A stretch of 64,000 bases of DNA from positions 248,001 to 312,000 of the forward strand of contig NZ_FNNV01000005.1 of the NCBI RefSeq assembly GCF_900106745.1. Direction: 5' to 3'. This document shows, one piece after another, positions 34,402 to 43,367 of the stretch (positions are counted from its first letter, which is position 1; every line of letters starts with the position of its first letter). The notes beneath the pieces are model-generated. The model was not told where the DNA came from. It saw nothing but the letters and a program-made list of their open reading frames with translations, and did not search any database. The translations under genes were made by a program, and so were the position numbers. Source of the stretch: Paenibacillus sp. CF384 (GTDB taxonomy: Bacteria > Bacillota > Bacilli > Paenibacillales > Paenibacillaceae).

Positions 34402-35763
34402 CTACAACTGATCGGCAACTTGGACCGGGGCGATGATTGGCAGTCCTTCCGGCAGCATGCCGAGCTGCTCCTCCGTCACCAATCCTGCCGGCTTCCATTG
34501 CAGGCACCATGCCTCCGCTGCTTTCGCGCTTGCCACTCTGCGCCGAACACCGTTCTCGACCACATAGAAACTGCCGTCCACTCCAGTTGCAGTGACGCCT
34601 TGCATCGTTAGTGCTCCATCGATGCTTCGTCCGTGCCAGCCTGCTTCCACAGCCTCGGCTGCAATGCTTTCTCCGATCGGCCAGCGTCGCAAATCCACTT
34701 GCGAGAGCCGTACGATAGGCAGGGTAACTTGGCCCATAATCGGGCGACGCATACCTCCTTCCACCCAGTAGAGCGCCCCGGAAACACCGCGAACGATGAC
34801 ATGCTGTGGAAAAAAGGCGGTTTCCCCCTGTGCGCGGTCACCGTCTGCGTTCATAGCTTGCACTTGATAGACGAGATCGTGGGGATTCCCCCATTTCTCA
34901 ACGTACACTTGCAAATTGTGATCGTTGACTTCTACAAACTTCGTCCCAAGCTCTTTCATGCTTACACTGCCGAAATGGTGAATGAAGGAATCGCGCGCGA
35001 TGACAAGCGTATACCCTTGCAGACGTACGCGGATGTTGTAATCGTCGTCCTCATAGTTTCCAATCCGGTAGCCTTCGTCGAGGTAGCCGGTTCGATCCCA
35101 CAGTTCGCGGCGAAACAGCAGGCAGAAGCCCGTTAATCGGTCCGTTCGCTGCCATCTGGCCGGGTTTGGAATATTATACATTCTTGCGAAAGGTGCAATG
35201 CCTTTGACCGTCTTGTACGGCACTTCGATACGCTGATCGCCGCTGATATAATTCGTCACCGGACCGACCATCCCGATTGCGGGATCGCTGTTCAAGCAGG
35301 CTAGCATATTGCCGAGCCAACGCTCTGTCACAATCGTATCGTTGTTGAGGAGCATCAGGTAAGATCCCTTCGCCATCATCATGCCGATATTAATCGCGCC
35401 GGCGAAGCCTCGATTCGTCTCAAGCACCCGAAACCGCACTCTGTTGCCGAGTCCGCGCAAGTAGGCAGCCGTACCGTCCGTAGACGCATTGTCGACGATG
35501 ATGATTTCATAAGCGCTCGGCGTATGCAGTTCGATGCTGGCAATGCATTTCTTCAAGAAGTCCACTTTGTTATAGCTTGGAATAATGATGCTTGTGCCTT
35601 CAAAATAAGTACCGAAGCCAAAGTACCCCGTGCGGACACCTTCCTGATAGCCGGCTGCCATTCCGATTGGAAATTGGCCGGATTTCTTCGTTTTGCGTGC
35701 TGCAGAGGTATTCGTAGCCGTCGATTTCTTCCGCTTGCGATGCGCATGCGCTTGCCTTCTCAT
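34402..35763 (-). CDS. Family 2 glycosyltransferase with basic/GY tag and two C-terminal PxGxPI-type modules
   Basis: 453 residues. Residues 1-28 are basic (RRQAHAHRKRKK), then GMAAGYQEGVRTGYFGFG, the shared tag. The GT2 domain (~57-300) has SIIIPSYNKVDFL, IIIVDNASTDG, LMLLNNDTIV and YEDDDYNIRVRL, like rhamnosyltransferase-type enzymes. The C-terminal ~125 residues hold two related modules (GVSGALYWVEGGMRRPI ... WPIGESI; GVDGSFYVVENGVRRRV ... LPEGLPI), as in the GT4 at 15495. Close upstream coupling: the GT-D gene ends 21 bases before its ATG. Confidence 0.9.
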   Translation of the reverse strand: MRRQAHAHRKRKKSTATNTSAARKTKKSGQFPIGMAAGYQEGVRTGYFGFGTYFEGTSIIIPSYNKVDFLKKCIASIELHTPSAYEIIIVDNASTDGTAAYLRGLGNRVRFRVLETNRGFAGAINIGMMMAKGSYLMLLNNDTIVTERWLGNMLACLNSDPAIGMVGPVTNYISGDQRIEVPYKTVKGIAPFARMYNIPNPARWQRTDRLTGFCLLFRRELWDRTGYLDEGYRIGNYEDDDYNIRVRLQGYTLVIARDSFIHHFGSVSMKELGTKFVEVNDHNLQVYVEKWGNPHDLVYQVQAMNADGDRAQGETAFFPQHVIVRGVSGALYWVEGGMRRPIMGQVTLPIVRLSQVDLRRWPIGESIAAEAVEAGWHGRSIDGALTMQGVTATGVDGSFYVVENGVRRRVASAKAAEAWCLQWKPAGLVTEEQLGMLPEGLPIIAPVQVADQL

Positions 35764-35784
35764 CCGCTCTGCCCTCTCCTATCC

Positions 35785-36987
35785 TTAATGCGTAAGCGCG
35801 ATCTGCCCCTTCACGATGGCATCTGCCATATGGCCAAAATCAAGCGTTGTCTTGCCCCGCTCGTGTGCGATTCGGGTGCAAATCATAACGGCCGCAATTC
35901 CCGCGGACACGAGCGCCAAATCAAATTCAACACCTCGACTCTCCAAGATGACGCGTTCCACATCACGCACTCCCCGTACCGGACTGATCAGCCCTGACAC
36001 GATGAATCCCCGTTCCGTGAGCATATGCGCGAGCGCCGGAGCTGTATTGCCGATGACCAGCAGCTGCTTGCCGGCGAGCAGACCGCCGAGCAGCCCGGTT
36101 TGGGCAAGCCCGTAATTGACTGTCGAGTTCGTCATCCGAAGCTCCCCGGGGTCAAGTTGATGTGCGCGAAACACCGGATGCAGCAGCGGGTGAAAATGCT
36201 TTCTGCGCGCCAGTGGCACGCCGACGATATGCGCATGACGTATAGCGTGCATGAGCTGATCGCGCGCCAGCAGATCAGGCGGATTTACGCCGGCATAGGG
36301 GAGAAACGTGCCCTCTCGCTGGATCGTAGCGGTGTCGTAGACGACTTCCTGCGCCAATGTCAGCAGCTCCCCGTCTCCGAGTCTGACGACCGCGCACGGT
36401 CTGCGCTCATGAATGGACTGTTCCATCTCGGCATACACCTCATGAACATCCATTAACGGCAGGCATCTCGGCCGCAAATGCTCAGCGCCTATGGCAATGA
36501 CGTCTTGGAGACGTACTTCGGGGAGAAGCAAATTCATAGGCAGCGCTTGCTCCAGCAGCAGCTCTCCTCCTTCGTACTTGCCAAGCTCATACCCCGCCGT
36601 AAAAGCATTGTCGTGAAATTGCCCATGTTCCATGCCGGGTGGAAGTGCGGCGCTGTCGCGCTGTCCCCGGCGGCGACCCCGCTTCTTGGCCAAGGACGAC
36701 TTTCGCCCTCTTGTCCTTTTCTTGGCGCCATTCGCGCTTGATTTCCTTGACTGCCCGGCTTTTGCAGCTCCGCTCCTGCCTCCGGTTGCCGCTGGAACTG
36801 CCTGCTTCTTCACGCTCTTCTGCGGCGCATTTCCCCCCGAGGTCTTAACCGCTGCGGGAGCTGGATTCTGCTTCGGCTGCGATTGGGTCTTCGGTGCCGG
36901 TACCGGTGCACTGCGTTTAGTCGCGACCTGCCCCTGCCCGCTGCTGCTTGTGAGCATCAAGTTTCTGTGGATTATCGCTACCTTCAT
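35785..36987 (-). CDS. GT-D fold glycosyltransferase with long basic N-terminus
   Basis: 400 residues. Residues ~15-110 are Pro/Ala/Lys/Arg-rich and probably disordered (KKRTRGRKSSLAKKRGRRRG), followed by the tag NAFTAGYELGKYEGG. The C-terminal ~230 residues carry AVVRLGDGELLTLAQ and, near the end, TTLDFGHMAD, which fit the GT-D (GT101/DUF1792-like) group, where the DGE motif binds the nucleotide sugar. It overlaps the nucleotidyltransferase gene upstream by 4 bases. The donor sugar is unknown. Confidence 0.8.
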   Translation of the reverse strand: MKVAIIHRNLMLTSSSGQGQVATKRSAPVPAPKTQSQPKQNPAPAAVKTSGGNAPQKSVKKQAVPAATGGRSGAAKAGQSRKSSANGAKKRTRGRKSSLAKKRGRRRGQRDSAALPPGMEHGQFHDNAFTAGYELGKYEGGELLLEQALPMNLLLPEVRLQDVIAIGAEHLRPRCLPLMDVHEVYAEMEQSIHERRPCAVVRLGDGELLTLAQEVVYDTATIQREGTFLPYAGVNPPDLLARDQLMHAIRHAHIVGVPLARRKHFHPLLHPVFRAHQLDPGELRMTNSTVNYGLAQTGLLGGLLAGKQLLVIGNTAPALAHMLTERGFIVSGLISPVRGVRDVERVILESRGVEFDLALVSAGIAAVMICTRIAHERGKTTLDFGHMADAIVKGQIALTH

Positions 36988-37709
36988 GGTCCATCATCCC
37001 CGCTAAACTTTATCGAAGCCTCAAGAAGCGATTGAAAGGTCCCGGCATCTGTCCACCAACCAGTGATATACCGATGCGCCAGCTTTCCCATGCTCGCATA
37101 AACGTTGTTCACGTCGGTAATCTCCAGTTCCCCGCGCAGCGATGGCGTCTGTGCCGCAATGAAATGAAAGACTTCGCGATCGAACAGATAGATCCCGGTT
37201 ACGCAGCTGTCGGTTAATGGCTTCTTCGGCTTCTCATCGATATGAACGATCTGCCCTTCCTCGTCGAATACTGGAACCCCATAGCGCTCCGGGTCAGGCA
37301 CTTGCTTGAGCAGCACCATCGCTCCATCTGCTTGCTGCATGAACGCTTCCAGATGGGGGGCCAGCGATTCCTCGAACAGATTATCGCCCAGCAGCACGAT
37401 AAACTTGGCATCCTCGCCAACGAAAGACCTGGCCAGTTCAAGCGCCTGGGCAATCCCGCCGGCTTCTTCCTGGATGCGGTAAGTAAGTGACACCCCGTAC
37501 TCTACGCCGCTTCCGAGAAAAGAAGTAAACATCCCTGCAGAGACTCGGCTTGTAATGAGCAAAATGTCCGTAATGCCAGCCTCTTGCAAACTGTTAATGC
37601 TGTAGCATATCATCGGGAGCCTCCCGACCGGCAGCAAATGTTTGTTCAACAGCTTCGTCAGCGGCATTAGGCGCGTTCCCGTACCACCGGCCAAGATAAC
37701 AGCTTTCAA
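36984..37709 (-). CDS. Sugar-1-phosphate nucleotidyltransferase, SpsI/RmlA-like
   Basis: 241 residues: LAGGTGTRLMPLT with the catalytic loop, NKHLLPVGRLPMI, LLGDNLFE and EKPKKPLTDSCVTGIYLFD are glucose-1-phosphate thymidylyltransferase signatures; WWTDAGTFQSLLEA ends the protein. The short form (~240) matches B. subtilis SpsI of spore-coat polysaccharide synthesis rather than the ~290-residue RmlA. It would make a dTDP- (or UDP-) hexose for the surrounding transferases. No rmlB/C/D set is adjacent, so later steps are elsewhere or unneeded. Confidence 0.88.
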   Translation of the reverse strand: MKAVILAGGTGTRLMPLTKLLNKHLLPVGRLPMICYSINSLQEAGITDILLITSRVSAGMFTSFLGSGVEYGVSLTYRIQEEAGGIAQALELARSFVGEDAKFIVLLGDNLFEESLAPHLEAFMQQADGAMVLLKQVPDPERYGVPVFDEEGQIVHIDEKPKKPLTDSCVTGIYLFDREVFHFIAAQTPSLRGELEITDVNNVYASMGKLAHRYITGWWTDAGTFQSLLEASIKFSGDDGP

Positions 37710-37740
37710 ATAAATAACCTCCTTTGCTTTGCCACTTCGC

Positions 37741-38493
37741 TCAATACATAAAGTTAGCAGGGTCTACCTTCCACTTGGCTATAAAATGCTTCCGATTGCG
37801 CTCGACGAGCTGCTGCAATTCCTGCGGGTTACTGCGTTTGAAGCTGACGCTGCCGCGATGATGAACGAACACATCCCTGCACATGAGCAGACTGTACCCG
37901 TGCATGCGAGCCCGGAAGCAATAATCATCGTCTTCGTAGTGACCTGGCGTGAACCTCTCGTCAAGCTCACCGATCCGTTCATAGAGCGAACGCTTGAACA
38001 GCATGCAGAAACCGACCAGCCTCATAATCGGCTCACTTATCTTCGCTTCCCTTACGAGCGCCGCTGCCGCTTGGCCGTGGAACTCTTCCATCGAGCTGAA
38101 TGGATGCTCCACCTGTTGTCTGCCGCTGATATAATTCGTTACGGGTCCAACCATGCCGATATCTGCACGTGCCGTCAATGCCCTGATTAATGCAGGCAGC
38201 CAGCCGGCTGAGACGGTGACGTCATTGTTCAGCAGCATCAGATATTCGCCGCGTGCCATACGCAATCCACGATTGCAAGCAAATGGGAACCCGGTGTTTC
38301 TGGCCAGTGACAGACAGGGAATTCCTTCTCGGATACACCACTGGCATGTGCCGTCAGTCGAGCCGTTGTCGACGACAATGATTTCATAAGGCGACTCGTT
38401 CGAGTCTGTATACCGGCGTATGGCTTCGATGGCATCCTGCAGAAGCGATAGGCCGTTGTAGCTCGGTATAATAATGCTCGTCATGCCTGTCAT
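37741..38493 (-). CDS. Family 2 glycosyltransferase
   Basis: 250 residues, a bare GT2 domain: SIIIPSYNGLSLL, IIVVDNGSTDGT, LMLLNNDVTV, GPVTNYISG and YEDDDYCFRAR. It is clearly similar to the catalytic domain of the gene at 34402 (both contain GMVGPVTNYISG) but has no tag or extra modules. GGAGG precedes ATG 38493, which overlaps the preceding gene by 4 bases. Confidence 0.9.
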   Translation of the reverse strand: MTGMTSIIIPSYNGLSLLQDAIEAIRRYTDSNESPYEIIVVDNGSTDGTCQWCIREGIPCLSLARNTGFPFACNRGLRMARGEYLMLLNNDVTVSAGWLPALIRALTARADIGMVGPVTNYISGRQQVEHPFSSMEEFHGQAAAALVREAKISEPIMRLVGFCMLFKRSLYERIGELDERFTPGHYEDDDYCFRARMHGYSLLMCRDVFVHHRGSVSFKRSNPQELQQLVERNRKHFIAKWKVDPANFMY

Positions 38494-39587
38494 GTTGCTG
38501 TTCCTCCCGCAGCGGCACGCCGCCGAACCTGATCTGGAAATGCCAGTCTTGGACCCCTCGATCTCATGGCTGTCTGCAGCGCTTCAACGTGGTCGCCGAG
38601 GGACAGCTCCTTGGAAACTACTCCTACCGGTCCTCTAATGGCGACCGTCTTGTTCTTGCGCACTTTGCTCAGCGAGCAGCTTCGGACCATCAGCTTGTGC
38701 TGGATGGCCGCCATATGAGCCATCGGCGGGACCGCAAGCGTCGATACGCCGACGGTTTCCATTCCATGGCGCGACCAGGCATGGGGCAGCAGTTCAACCG
38801 AGTTAGCCAGCAGCTCGGCACGACCGAGCGACCAGTTCATAAATGCTCGCACTCGTGCAGCTTCATCCCAAGTCTTGAAAATCCCAAGTGACGGCGTCTG
38901 ATCCGCCACCACAATATCCGCGCCGGTCTCTGCAACCGAGAGCATTAGCGCCAGCTGCTCTGCTGCGATTATGGATTGTCCGTCCGCGAACAGGACAATA
39001 TCGGACCTTGTCATGCGAGCTCCGATCGCCCGCCCGACATCTGCGCCGAGCGACTCTCCGATTTGCATGATCGTAATCTCCGGCACCGCGCGAAGCTCCG
39101 CAAACTCGCCTTCACTGCCACCCTCCAGCACGACGATCACTTCCTGCAGCGGCAGCCTCAGCAGTTGATTGATCGCGGACGGATTCATACCTGGGACGGA
39201 GAGGACGACAGCCGCGACTGACTTGCCCATTGCGATCGGCTGCCACATGCCCCGCGGCAAATTAAGGGCTGCGGCGAAGCCGTCTGCATATGCTCTGCCT
39301 TCCGAGAGCAGCTTGACTCGCAGCGCATCGGTATGGTTTCGGCCTGCGCAGCGCGTCGTCCAGCGCTCATTCATTCGCAGCTTCGCTTCCGTGGTGCCGG
39401 ACTGCGAGGTATATCCGTTCTTGCGAAGCAGCGCACCATCGGTATAGCCGGCATTATAGGCCGTTCTCAGCTTGCCGGTATAGCTGCCGGCAGCGCGTTC
39501 TTGGCCGGTTCGCCCCGCACGCGAGCGATGCGTGCGGGTCTTCGTAGACGCTCTTTTGCCTGAGCGGCCTGACTTTCTGGATTGCAT
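38490..39587 (-). CDS. GT2-like glycosyltransferase with basic/GY tag
   Basis: 365 residues from ATG 39587 behind GAGGTGA. The first ~35 residues are basic (SRKSGRSGKRASTKTRTHRSR), then RTAYNAGYTDGALL (the tag). The core (~130-345) resembles GT-A enzymes: EVIVVLEGGSEGEF, SLGADVGRAIGARM, DIVLFADGQS. The usual DxD is reduced to FADGQ, so activity is less certain than for its relative at 39592, which has FLDGD. It starts 4 bases after that gene's stop codon. Confidence 0.78.
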   Translation of the reverse strand: MQSRKSGRSGKRASTKTRTHRSRAGRTGQERAAGSYTGKLRTAYNAGYTDGALLRKNGYTSQSGTTEAKLRMNERWTTRCAGRNHTDALRVKLLSEGRAYADGFAAALNLPRGMWQPIAMGKSVAAVVLSVPGMNPSAINQLLRLPLQEVIVVLEGGSEGEFAELRAVPEITIMQIGESLGADVGRAIGARMTRSDIVLFADGQSIIAAEQLALMLSVAETGADIVVADQTPSLGIFKTWDEAARVRAFMNWSLGRAELLANSVELLPHAWSRHGMETVGVSTLAVPPMAHMAAIQHKLMVRSCSLSKVRKNKTVAIRGPVGVVSKELSLGDHVEALQTAMRSRGPRLAFPDQVRRRAAAGGTAT

Positions 39588-39591
39588 ACGT

Positions 39592-40902
39592 TCACCTCGC
39601 CAAATAACGTTTTCGCGCCATATCCGTATATCCGCCGCGATCATCCGTCTGCTTCGTCAGCCAATCAATGGCTTCCAAATGATCGCCTACGATGAGCAGC
39701 TCAAGCGGATTCGTCCGTTCTCTCTGCTTGCGGGGCAGATTGAGCTTTCCCACATTAATGCGTTTCACTGCAGATACTGTTAGTCCATGCTGTACGGCTT
39801 TGGCATGCGCGAGCGGCGGTATCGCCAGTGCGTCGGCACCGATTCTCGTTAATGCGCTGCGGCTGATGGCATGGGGGACTGCTGTCATCGAAGTGCCTTT
39901 CAAATCGGGACGCCTCAGGATCGAATTCAGCGCATGTTTTGCGAGGACGACGCTGTGGACGGATGATTTGTTCGTAGGACCGGAGTAATCGTTAAGTGCC
40001 ACATCTACTCCGCCATGCAGTACGGATTGAACGAAGGGCTTCAGCCCCGACGCCGGTATGATCATATCGCCGTCGAGAAAGAGCAGCACCTGCCCGCTGG
40101 CGGCGGCAGCCCCGACACTTCGTCCGACATCATGACCAAGCGGCTCCGCGAACGGAATAACCTTAGCTCCCTTGCGCTTGGCGATGGCCGCCGAGCCGTC
40201 AGTCGATCCGTTGATGACGACGATGACTTCCACGCTGGAATGTACCTTCTTCGCTTCTTGAATCACTTTTCCAATGGTACGACGCTCATTCATGACCGGG
40301 ATGATAACCGACACGAGGGGATTAGTCGGTGTCGGCGTTGCAGATATCGTCACTACCGGCTCAGGTTGTGGCTGAGGTCGTGAGAGTGGATGCGGTTGTG
40401 CGAGTGGATGCGAGTGCGATTGTGGCTGTGTATGCAGCTGCGGCTGTACCTCTGGCATTGGTTGCGGCTCAGTAATTCGGAATGCTTGCTGTCTGACGGC
40501 GGCTTCAGCTGCCGGAGTCTGCTTCTGTTTCGGCTGCTTCGGGACGGCTTTGGAGAAAGACTTTCCGGACTTGATCGACGCCGAAGTAACTTTCGCTAGG
40601 GTCGCATGTTGAACGATCGGCGGTTGCTTCGCTGCTCGTTTTCTCGGTTCGGTTTTCTGCACACTTGCCTTCTTACTTGCTCGGGGGACCGGTTTCGCTG
40701 CGATGGCTGATTTATTAGTTCGGGAAGATGCCTGTTGCCTGGGAGGTGATACTGCTGTGATTGGAGGTGCGGCGGAGGTCTCGCTCCACGCTGCGTGAAT
40801 GGCGCGGCTCCCGGTTGCCTTCGATAACCCGGCATAGACTCTATCATTTAGGAGCGGCTGCTTCCGAATCTGCTGGATGACTCTTCCGCTGCTAGGCTTC
40901 AT
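39592..40902 (-). CDS. Family 2 glycosyltransferase with long disordered N-terminus
   Basis: 436 residues from ATG 40902 behind GGAGGTGA; further upstream starts are not supported. Residues ~1-195 are low complexity: first basic and Ser/Ala/Lys-rich, then a Pro/Gln/His-rich run ([14 protein letters not shown]). The GT-A domain (~200-400) has [38 protein letters not shown] and [11 protein letters not shown]. First gene of the minus-strand block 40902-34402. A CATAAACTA sigma-K-like -10 lies at 40939-40947 upstream, without a good -35. Confidence 0.87.
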   Translation of the reverse strand: MKPSSGRVIQQIRKQPLLNDRVYAGLSKATGSRAIHAAWSETSAAPPITAVSPPRQQASSRTNKSAIAAKPVPRASKKASVQKTEPRKRAAKQPPIVQHATLAKVTSASIKSGKSFSKAVPKQPKQKQTPAAEAAVRQQAFRITEPQPMPEVQPQLHTQPQSHSHPLAQPHPLSRPQPQPEPVVTISATPTPTNPLVSVIIPVMNERRTIGKVIQEAKKVHSSVEVIVVINGSTDGSAAIAKRKGAKVIPFAEPLGHDVGRSVGAAAASGQVLLFLDGDMIIPASGLKPFVQSVLHGGVDVALNDYSGPTNKSSVHSVVLAKHALNSILRRPDLKGTSMTAVPHAISRSALTRIGADALAIPPLAHAKAVQHGLTVSAVKRINVGKLNLPRKQRERTNPLELLIVGDHLEAIDWLTKQTDDRGGYTDMARKRYLAR

Positions 40903-41073
40903 GAACTCGTTCACCTCCATATCCGTCTTTTTACCAGTTAGTTTATGGACGATAGAGTGCAAGAGGAACGGCTGATGTACGTTAAGGCAGGAGCCGCGCT
41001 GATTTTACGCGTTTTTCACGTCACTGAATCTACCTAATTACATATGCTGTTGACATAGGGGAGGTGATGCCAA

Positions 41074-41541
41074 ATGGTAGAAAGCTTACAGCTTCGACAA
41101 GCACTTCGTGTCTTCCTAAACAAGGCTGAAGCGGCTTGGTTTGACGTGTATGGCTCCAGCTTTAATAGAAAAGAGATAAAAGTCGGCGGTACGGAATACA
41201 TCCAGTTACCCTTGCGCTATAGTTCAAGGGCTAAAATTTACGCTTACTTTCGCAAGTATTGGGGGATTACCTATAGCCGCATGCAGCTGCGCAGCTTGAA
41301 GTCCATCGTGCATAACGGGAGGGTTTATGTTATTTTGGGCGATCCCGGACAAATTCCGAACTTCGTCGAATCCGTGCGCATTCTGAGCATTACGAGCACA
41401 AGGATTCGGGTCCGTGCCCTGTTATCCGGTGATCCGGACGGCAATGTGCCGATTTATTACACCATTGCCCGTACCTGTTGCGGGTACAAGATCATCAGCC
41501 GTTCCGGCAAACGTTATGATTACCGGTTCACAATTGGTTAG
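41074..41541 (+). CDS. Small protein, possibly IseA-like
   Basis: 155 residues from ATG 41074 behind GGGAGGTGATG. No signal peptide is evident. The segment EYIQLPLRYSSRAKIYAYF followed by a beta-rich half (VRILSITSTRIRVRALLSG) faintly recalls IseA-type DL-endopeptidase inhibitors, but IseA is secreted and this is not clearly so. Treat as unknown. Divergent from glycosyltransferase block 2, sharing a 171-base upstream region with it. Confidence 0.6.
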   Translation: MVESLQLRQALRVFLNKAEAAWFDVYGSSFNRKEIKVGGTEYIQLPLRYSSRAKIYAYFRKYWGITYSRMQLRSLKSIVHNGRVYVILGDPGQIPNFVESVRILSITSTRIRVRALLSGDPDGNVPIYYTIARTCCGYKIISRSGKRYDYRFTIG

Positions 41542-41575
41542 CGGCAATCGGTCGGATGCGATCAGAACAATAAAA

Positions 41576-41620
41576 AGGGACTGTCCTCTATGTCATCATT
41601 TGATGACTGGGACAGTCCCT
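41576..41620 (+). terminator. Terminator after the small gene at 41074
   Basis: AGGGACTGTCC/GGACAGTCCCT outer stem with GTCATCA/TGATGAC inner stem. A-rich before, short T run after. Confidence 0.8.
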
Positions 41621-41626
41621 AACTTT

Positions 41627-41985
41627 CGCCCAATCCGCCGAATTCGCTCCCGTGTAGACTTCCTGGTTCGCTTCTTTCGCCCGTTCCACCGATTTCGCTC
41701 ACATGTAGACTTCCTGGTTCGGTTCTTTCACCCATTCCGCCGATTTCGCTCCCATATAGACTTCCTGGTTCGCTTCTTTCGCCCGTTCCGCCGATTTCGC
41801 TCCCATGTAGACTTCCTGGTTCGCTTCTTTCGCCCGTTCCGCCGAATTCGCTCTCATGTAGACTTCCTGGTTCGCTTCTTTCGCCCGTTCCGCCGAATTC
41901 GCTCCCATGTAGACTCCTACGTTCGCTTCTTCGCATATTCCGCCAAATTCTCTCCCATGTAGACTCCCTGATACTTTTTTGGTGG
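41627..41985. repeat. 51-base tandem repeat, about seven copies
   Basis: GTAGACT or ATAGACT begins at 41654, 41705, 41756, 41807, 41858, 41909 and 41959: five exact 51-base steps and one of 50. Because 51 is a multiple of 3, several frames stay open on both strands; on the minus strand one reads 17-residue units (SAERAKEANQEVYMGAK). No start or ribosome site supports a gene. The rest of 41621-42140 shows no feature. Confidence 0.93.
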
Positions 41986-42140
41986 CGGTGTTGATTGCGA
42001 AGTGTGGATTTCGGATTGAATAGTGCGGGTGCGGGTGCAAGGTGCGGGCGGTAACCAGTACCTCTCTTTTACTCTTTTCGCCGGTTCACCTCACAGGTGC
42101 GGTACCGAGCGGAAGTCGTGTGTATTACTTAAGTTGAAAA

Positions 42141-42171
42141 GGCTGAGAGTCGGAAAATCCGACTCTCAGCC
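42141..42171 (-). terminator. Terminator of sugar ABC operon 2
   Basis: A 14-base perfect stem GGCTGAGAGTCGGA/TCCGACTCTCAGCC with a 3-base loop, then TTTTCAACTT on the minus strand. Confidence 0.88.
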
Positions 42172-42185
42172 CTATGTTTACCTCA

Positions 42186-43367
42186 CTATAGCGAATCCCA
42201 AGCAAGATCAATATCCGCCATCAGATCCTTCGGATCTTCCATCCCTACGTACAAACGAACCACCGTAGCGGACTGTCCGTCCGTTCCCGGAGGAAGTGCG
42301 TTCACCGTCACGAGGCTCTCGAAGCCGCCCCAGCTGACTGCGATTTTGAAATATTGCAGCTTCGTTGCCCAAGCTCTCATCTTCGCAAGCGGCTCGTCCG
42401 TCACGAAGGAGAATAAGCTGCTGTAGCCCTTCATCTGGCTTTTGCCCAGCTCGTATTGCGGATGCGAAGTCAAGCCGGGATGATTGACGCGGCTTACATA
42501 GGCTTTGCGGCTCATAAACTCCGCCAGCAGCAATCCGCTCTCTTCGTGTCTTTGCATCCGCAGCGGCAGTGTGCGCATTCCTTTGGATACGAGCGCTGCC
42601 GTCTGAGGCGTCATGAGTCCGCCAAGCAGCATATATTCGGCATATCCGACTTGGTCAATCAGCTCATGCGAGCCAAGAATGACGCCGCCGACGCAGTCAC
42701 TATGACCGCTAATGTATTTCGTAATGGAATGGACAACCAGATCCACGCCAAGATCAAGCGGACTCTGGAAGCAAGGCGTTGCCCACGTGTTATCAATGAT
42801 TGTCCGTGCGCCAATAAGCTTAGCATACGCAGCGCATTCCCGCAGATTTTGCAGTTCGAACAGCCCTGAAGTTGGACTCTCCAGATAAAGCAGCTTCGTA
42901 TTCGGACGAACCGCCGCTCTGAAGCTGTCGATGTTGGTCCCATCCACAAACGTCGTTTCCACGCCGAATTTCACCATGTAACTGCCCAGAAACTCTCTGG
43001 TCGGGCCGTAAGCCTGATCCACGCAAATGACGTGATCCCCTTGCTGCACCGATGACAAGATGGCCGACGAAATAGCAGCCATGCCGGATGCGAAGCATTT
43101 AGCCTTGTCCGCGCCTTCGAGCTCCGCCAGCTTCTGCTCCAGGTACGTTACCGTTGGATTGTTGCCGCGTGAATAGATATGGTTGTCGAGCAATGCTTGA
43201 AAAGCAGTGTCGAACTCTTCGTACGTTTGAAATGCAAACAAGCTGTTCTGATAGATAGGCATATGGATCGCGCCATGATGCCTCGAATCGAGCTTATCGT
43301 AAGAGACTTGAGTAAAATGTTTTTCTCTCGCTGCAACTGCATCATGTCCCGTTTCCGTTTTACTCAT
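42186..43367 (-). CDS. PLP-dependent trans-sulfuration family enzyme
   Basis: 393 residues of the Cys/Met metabolism PLP family: YSRGNNPTVTYLE, ASGMAAISSAIL, DNTWATPCFQ and the PLP lysine in HSITKYISGHSD. Cystathionine gamma-synthase, gamma- or beta-lyase and methionine gamma-lyase all share this fold and cannot be separated by eye. Its start overlaps the permease gene upstream by 4 bases, so it belongs to the transporter operon, an unusual setting for this enzyme. Confidence 0.88.
   Translation of the reverse strand: MSKTETGHDAVAAREKHFTQVSYDKLDSRHHGAIHMPIYQNSLFAFQTYEEFDTAFQALLDNHIYSRGNNPTVTYLEQKLAELEGADKAKCFASGMAAISSAILSSVQQGDHVICVDQAYGPTREFLGSYMVKFGVETTFVDGTNIDSFRAAVRPNTKLLYLESPTSGLFELQNLRECAAYAKLIGARTIIDNTWATPCFQSPLDLGVDLVVHSITKYISGHSDCVGGVILGSHELIDQVGYAEYMLLGGLMTPQTAALVSKGMRTLPLRMQRHEESGLLLAEFMSRKAYVSRVNHPGLTSHPQYELGKSQMKGYSSLFSFVTDEPLAKMRAWATKLQYFKIAVSWGGFESLVTVNALPPGTDGQSATVVRLYVGMEDPKDLMADIDLAWDSL

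Noticed and set aside
41414..42040. Open frames on both strands over the 51-base tandem repeat
   Set aside because: The repeat length is a multiple of 3 so frames stay open by default; no ribosome site or start supports a gene.
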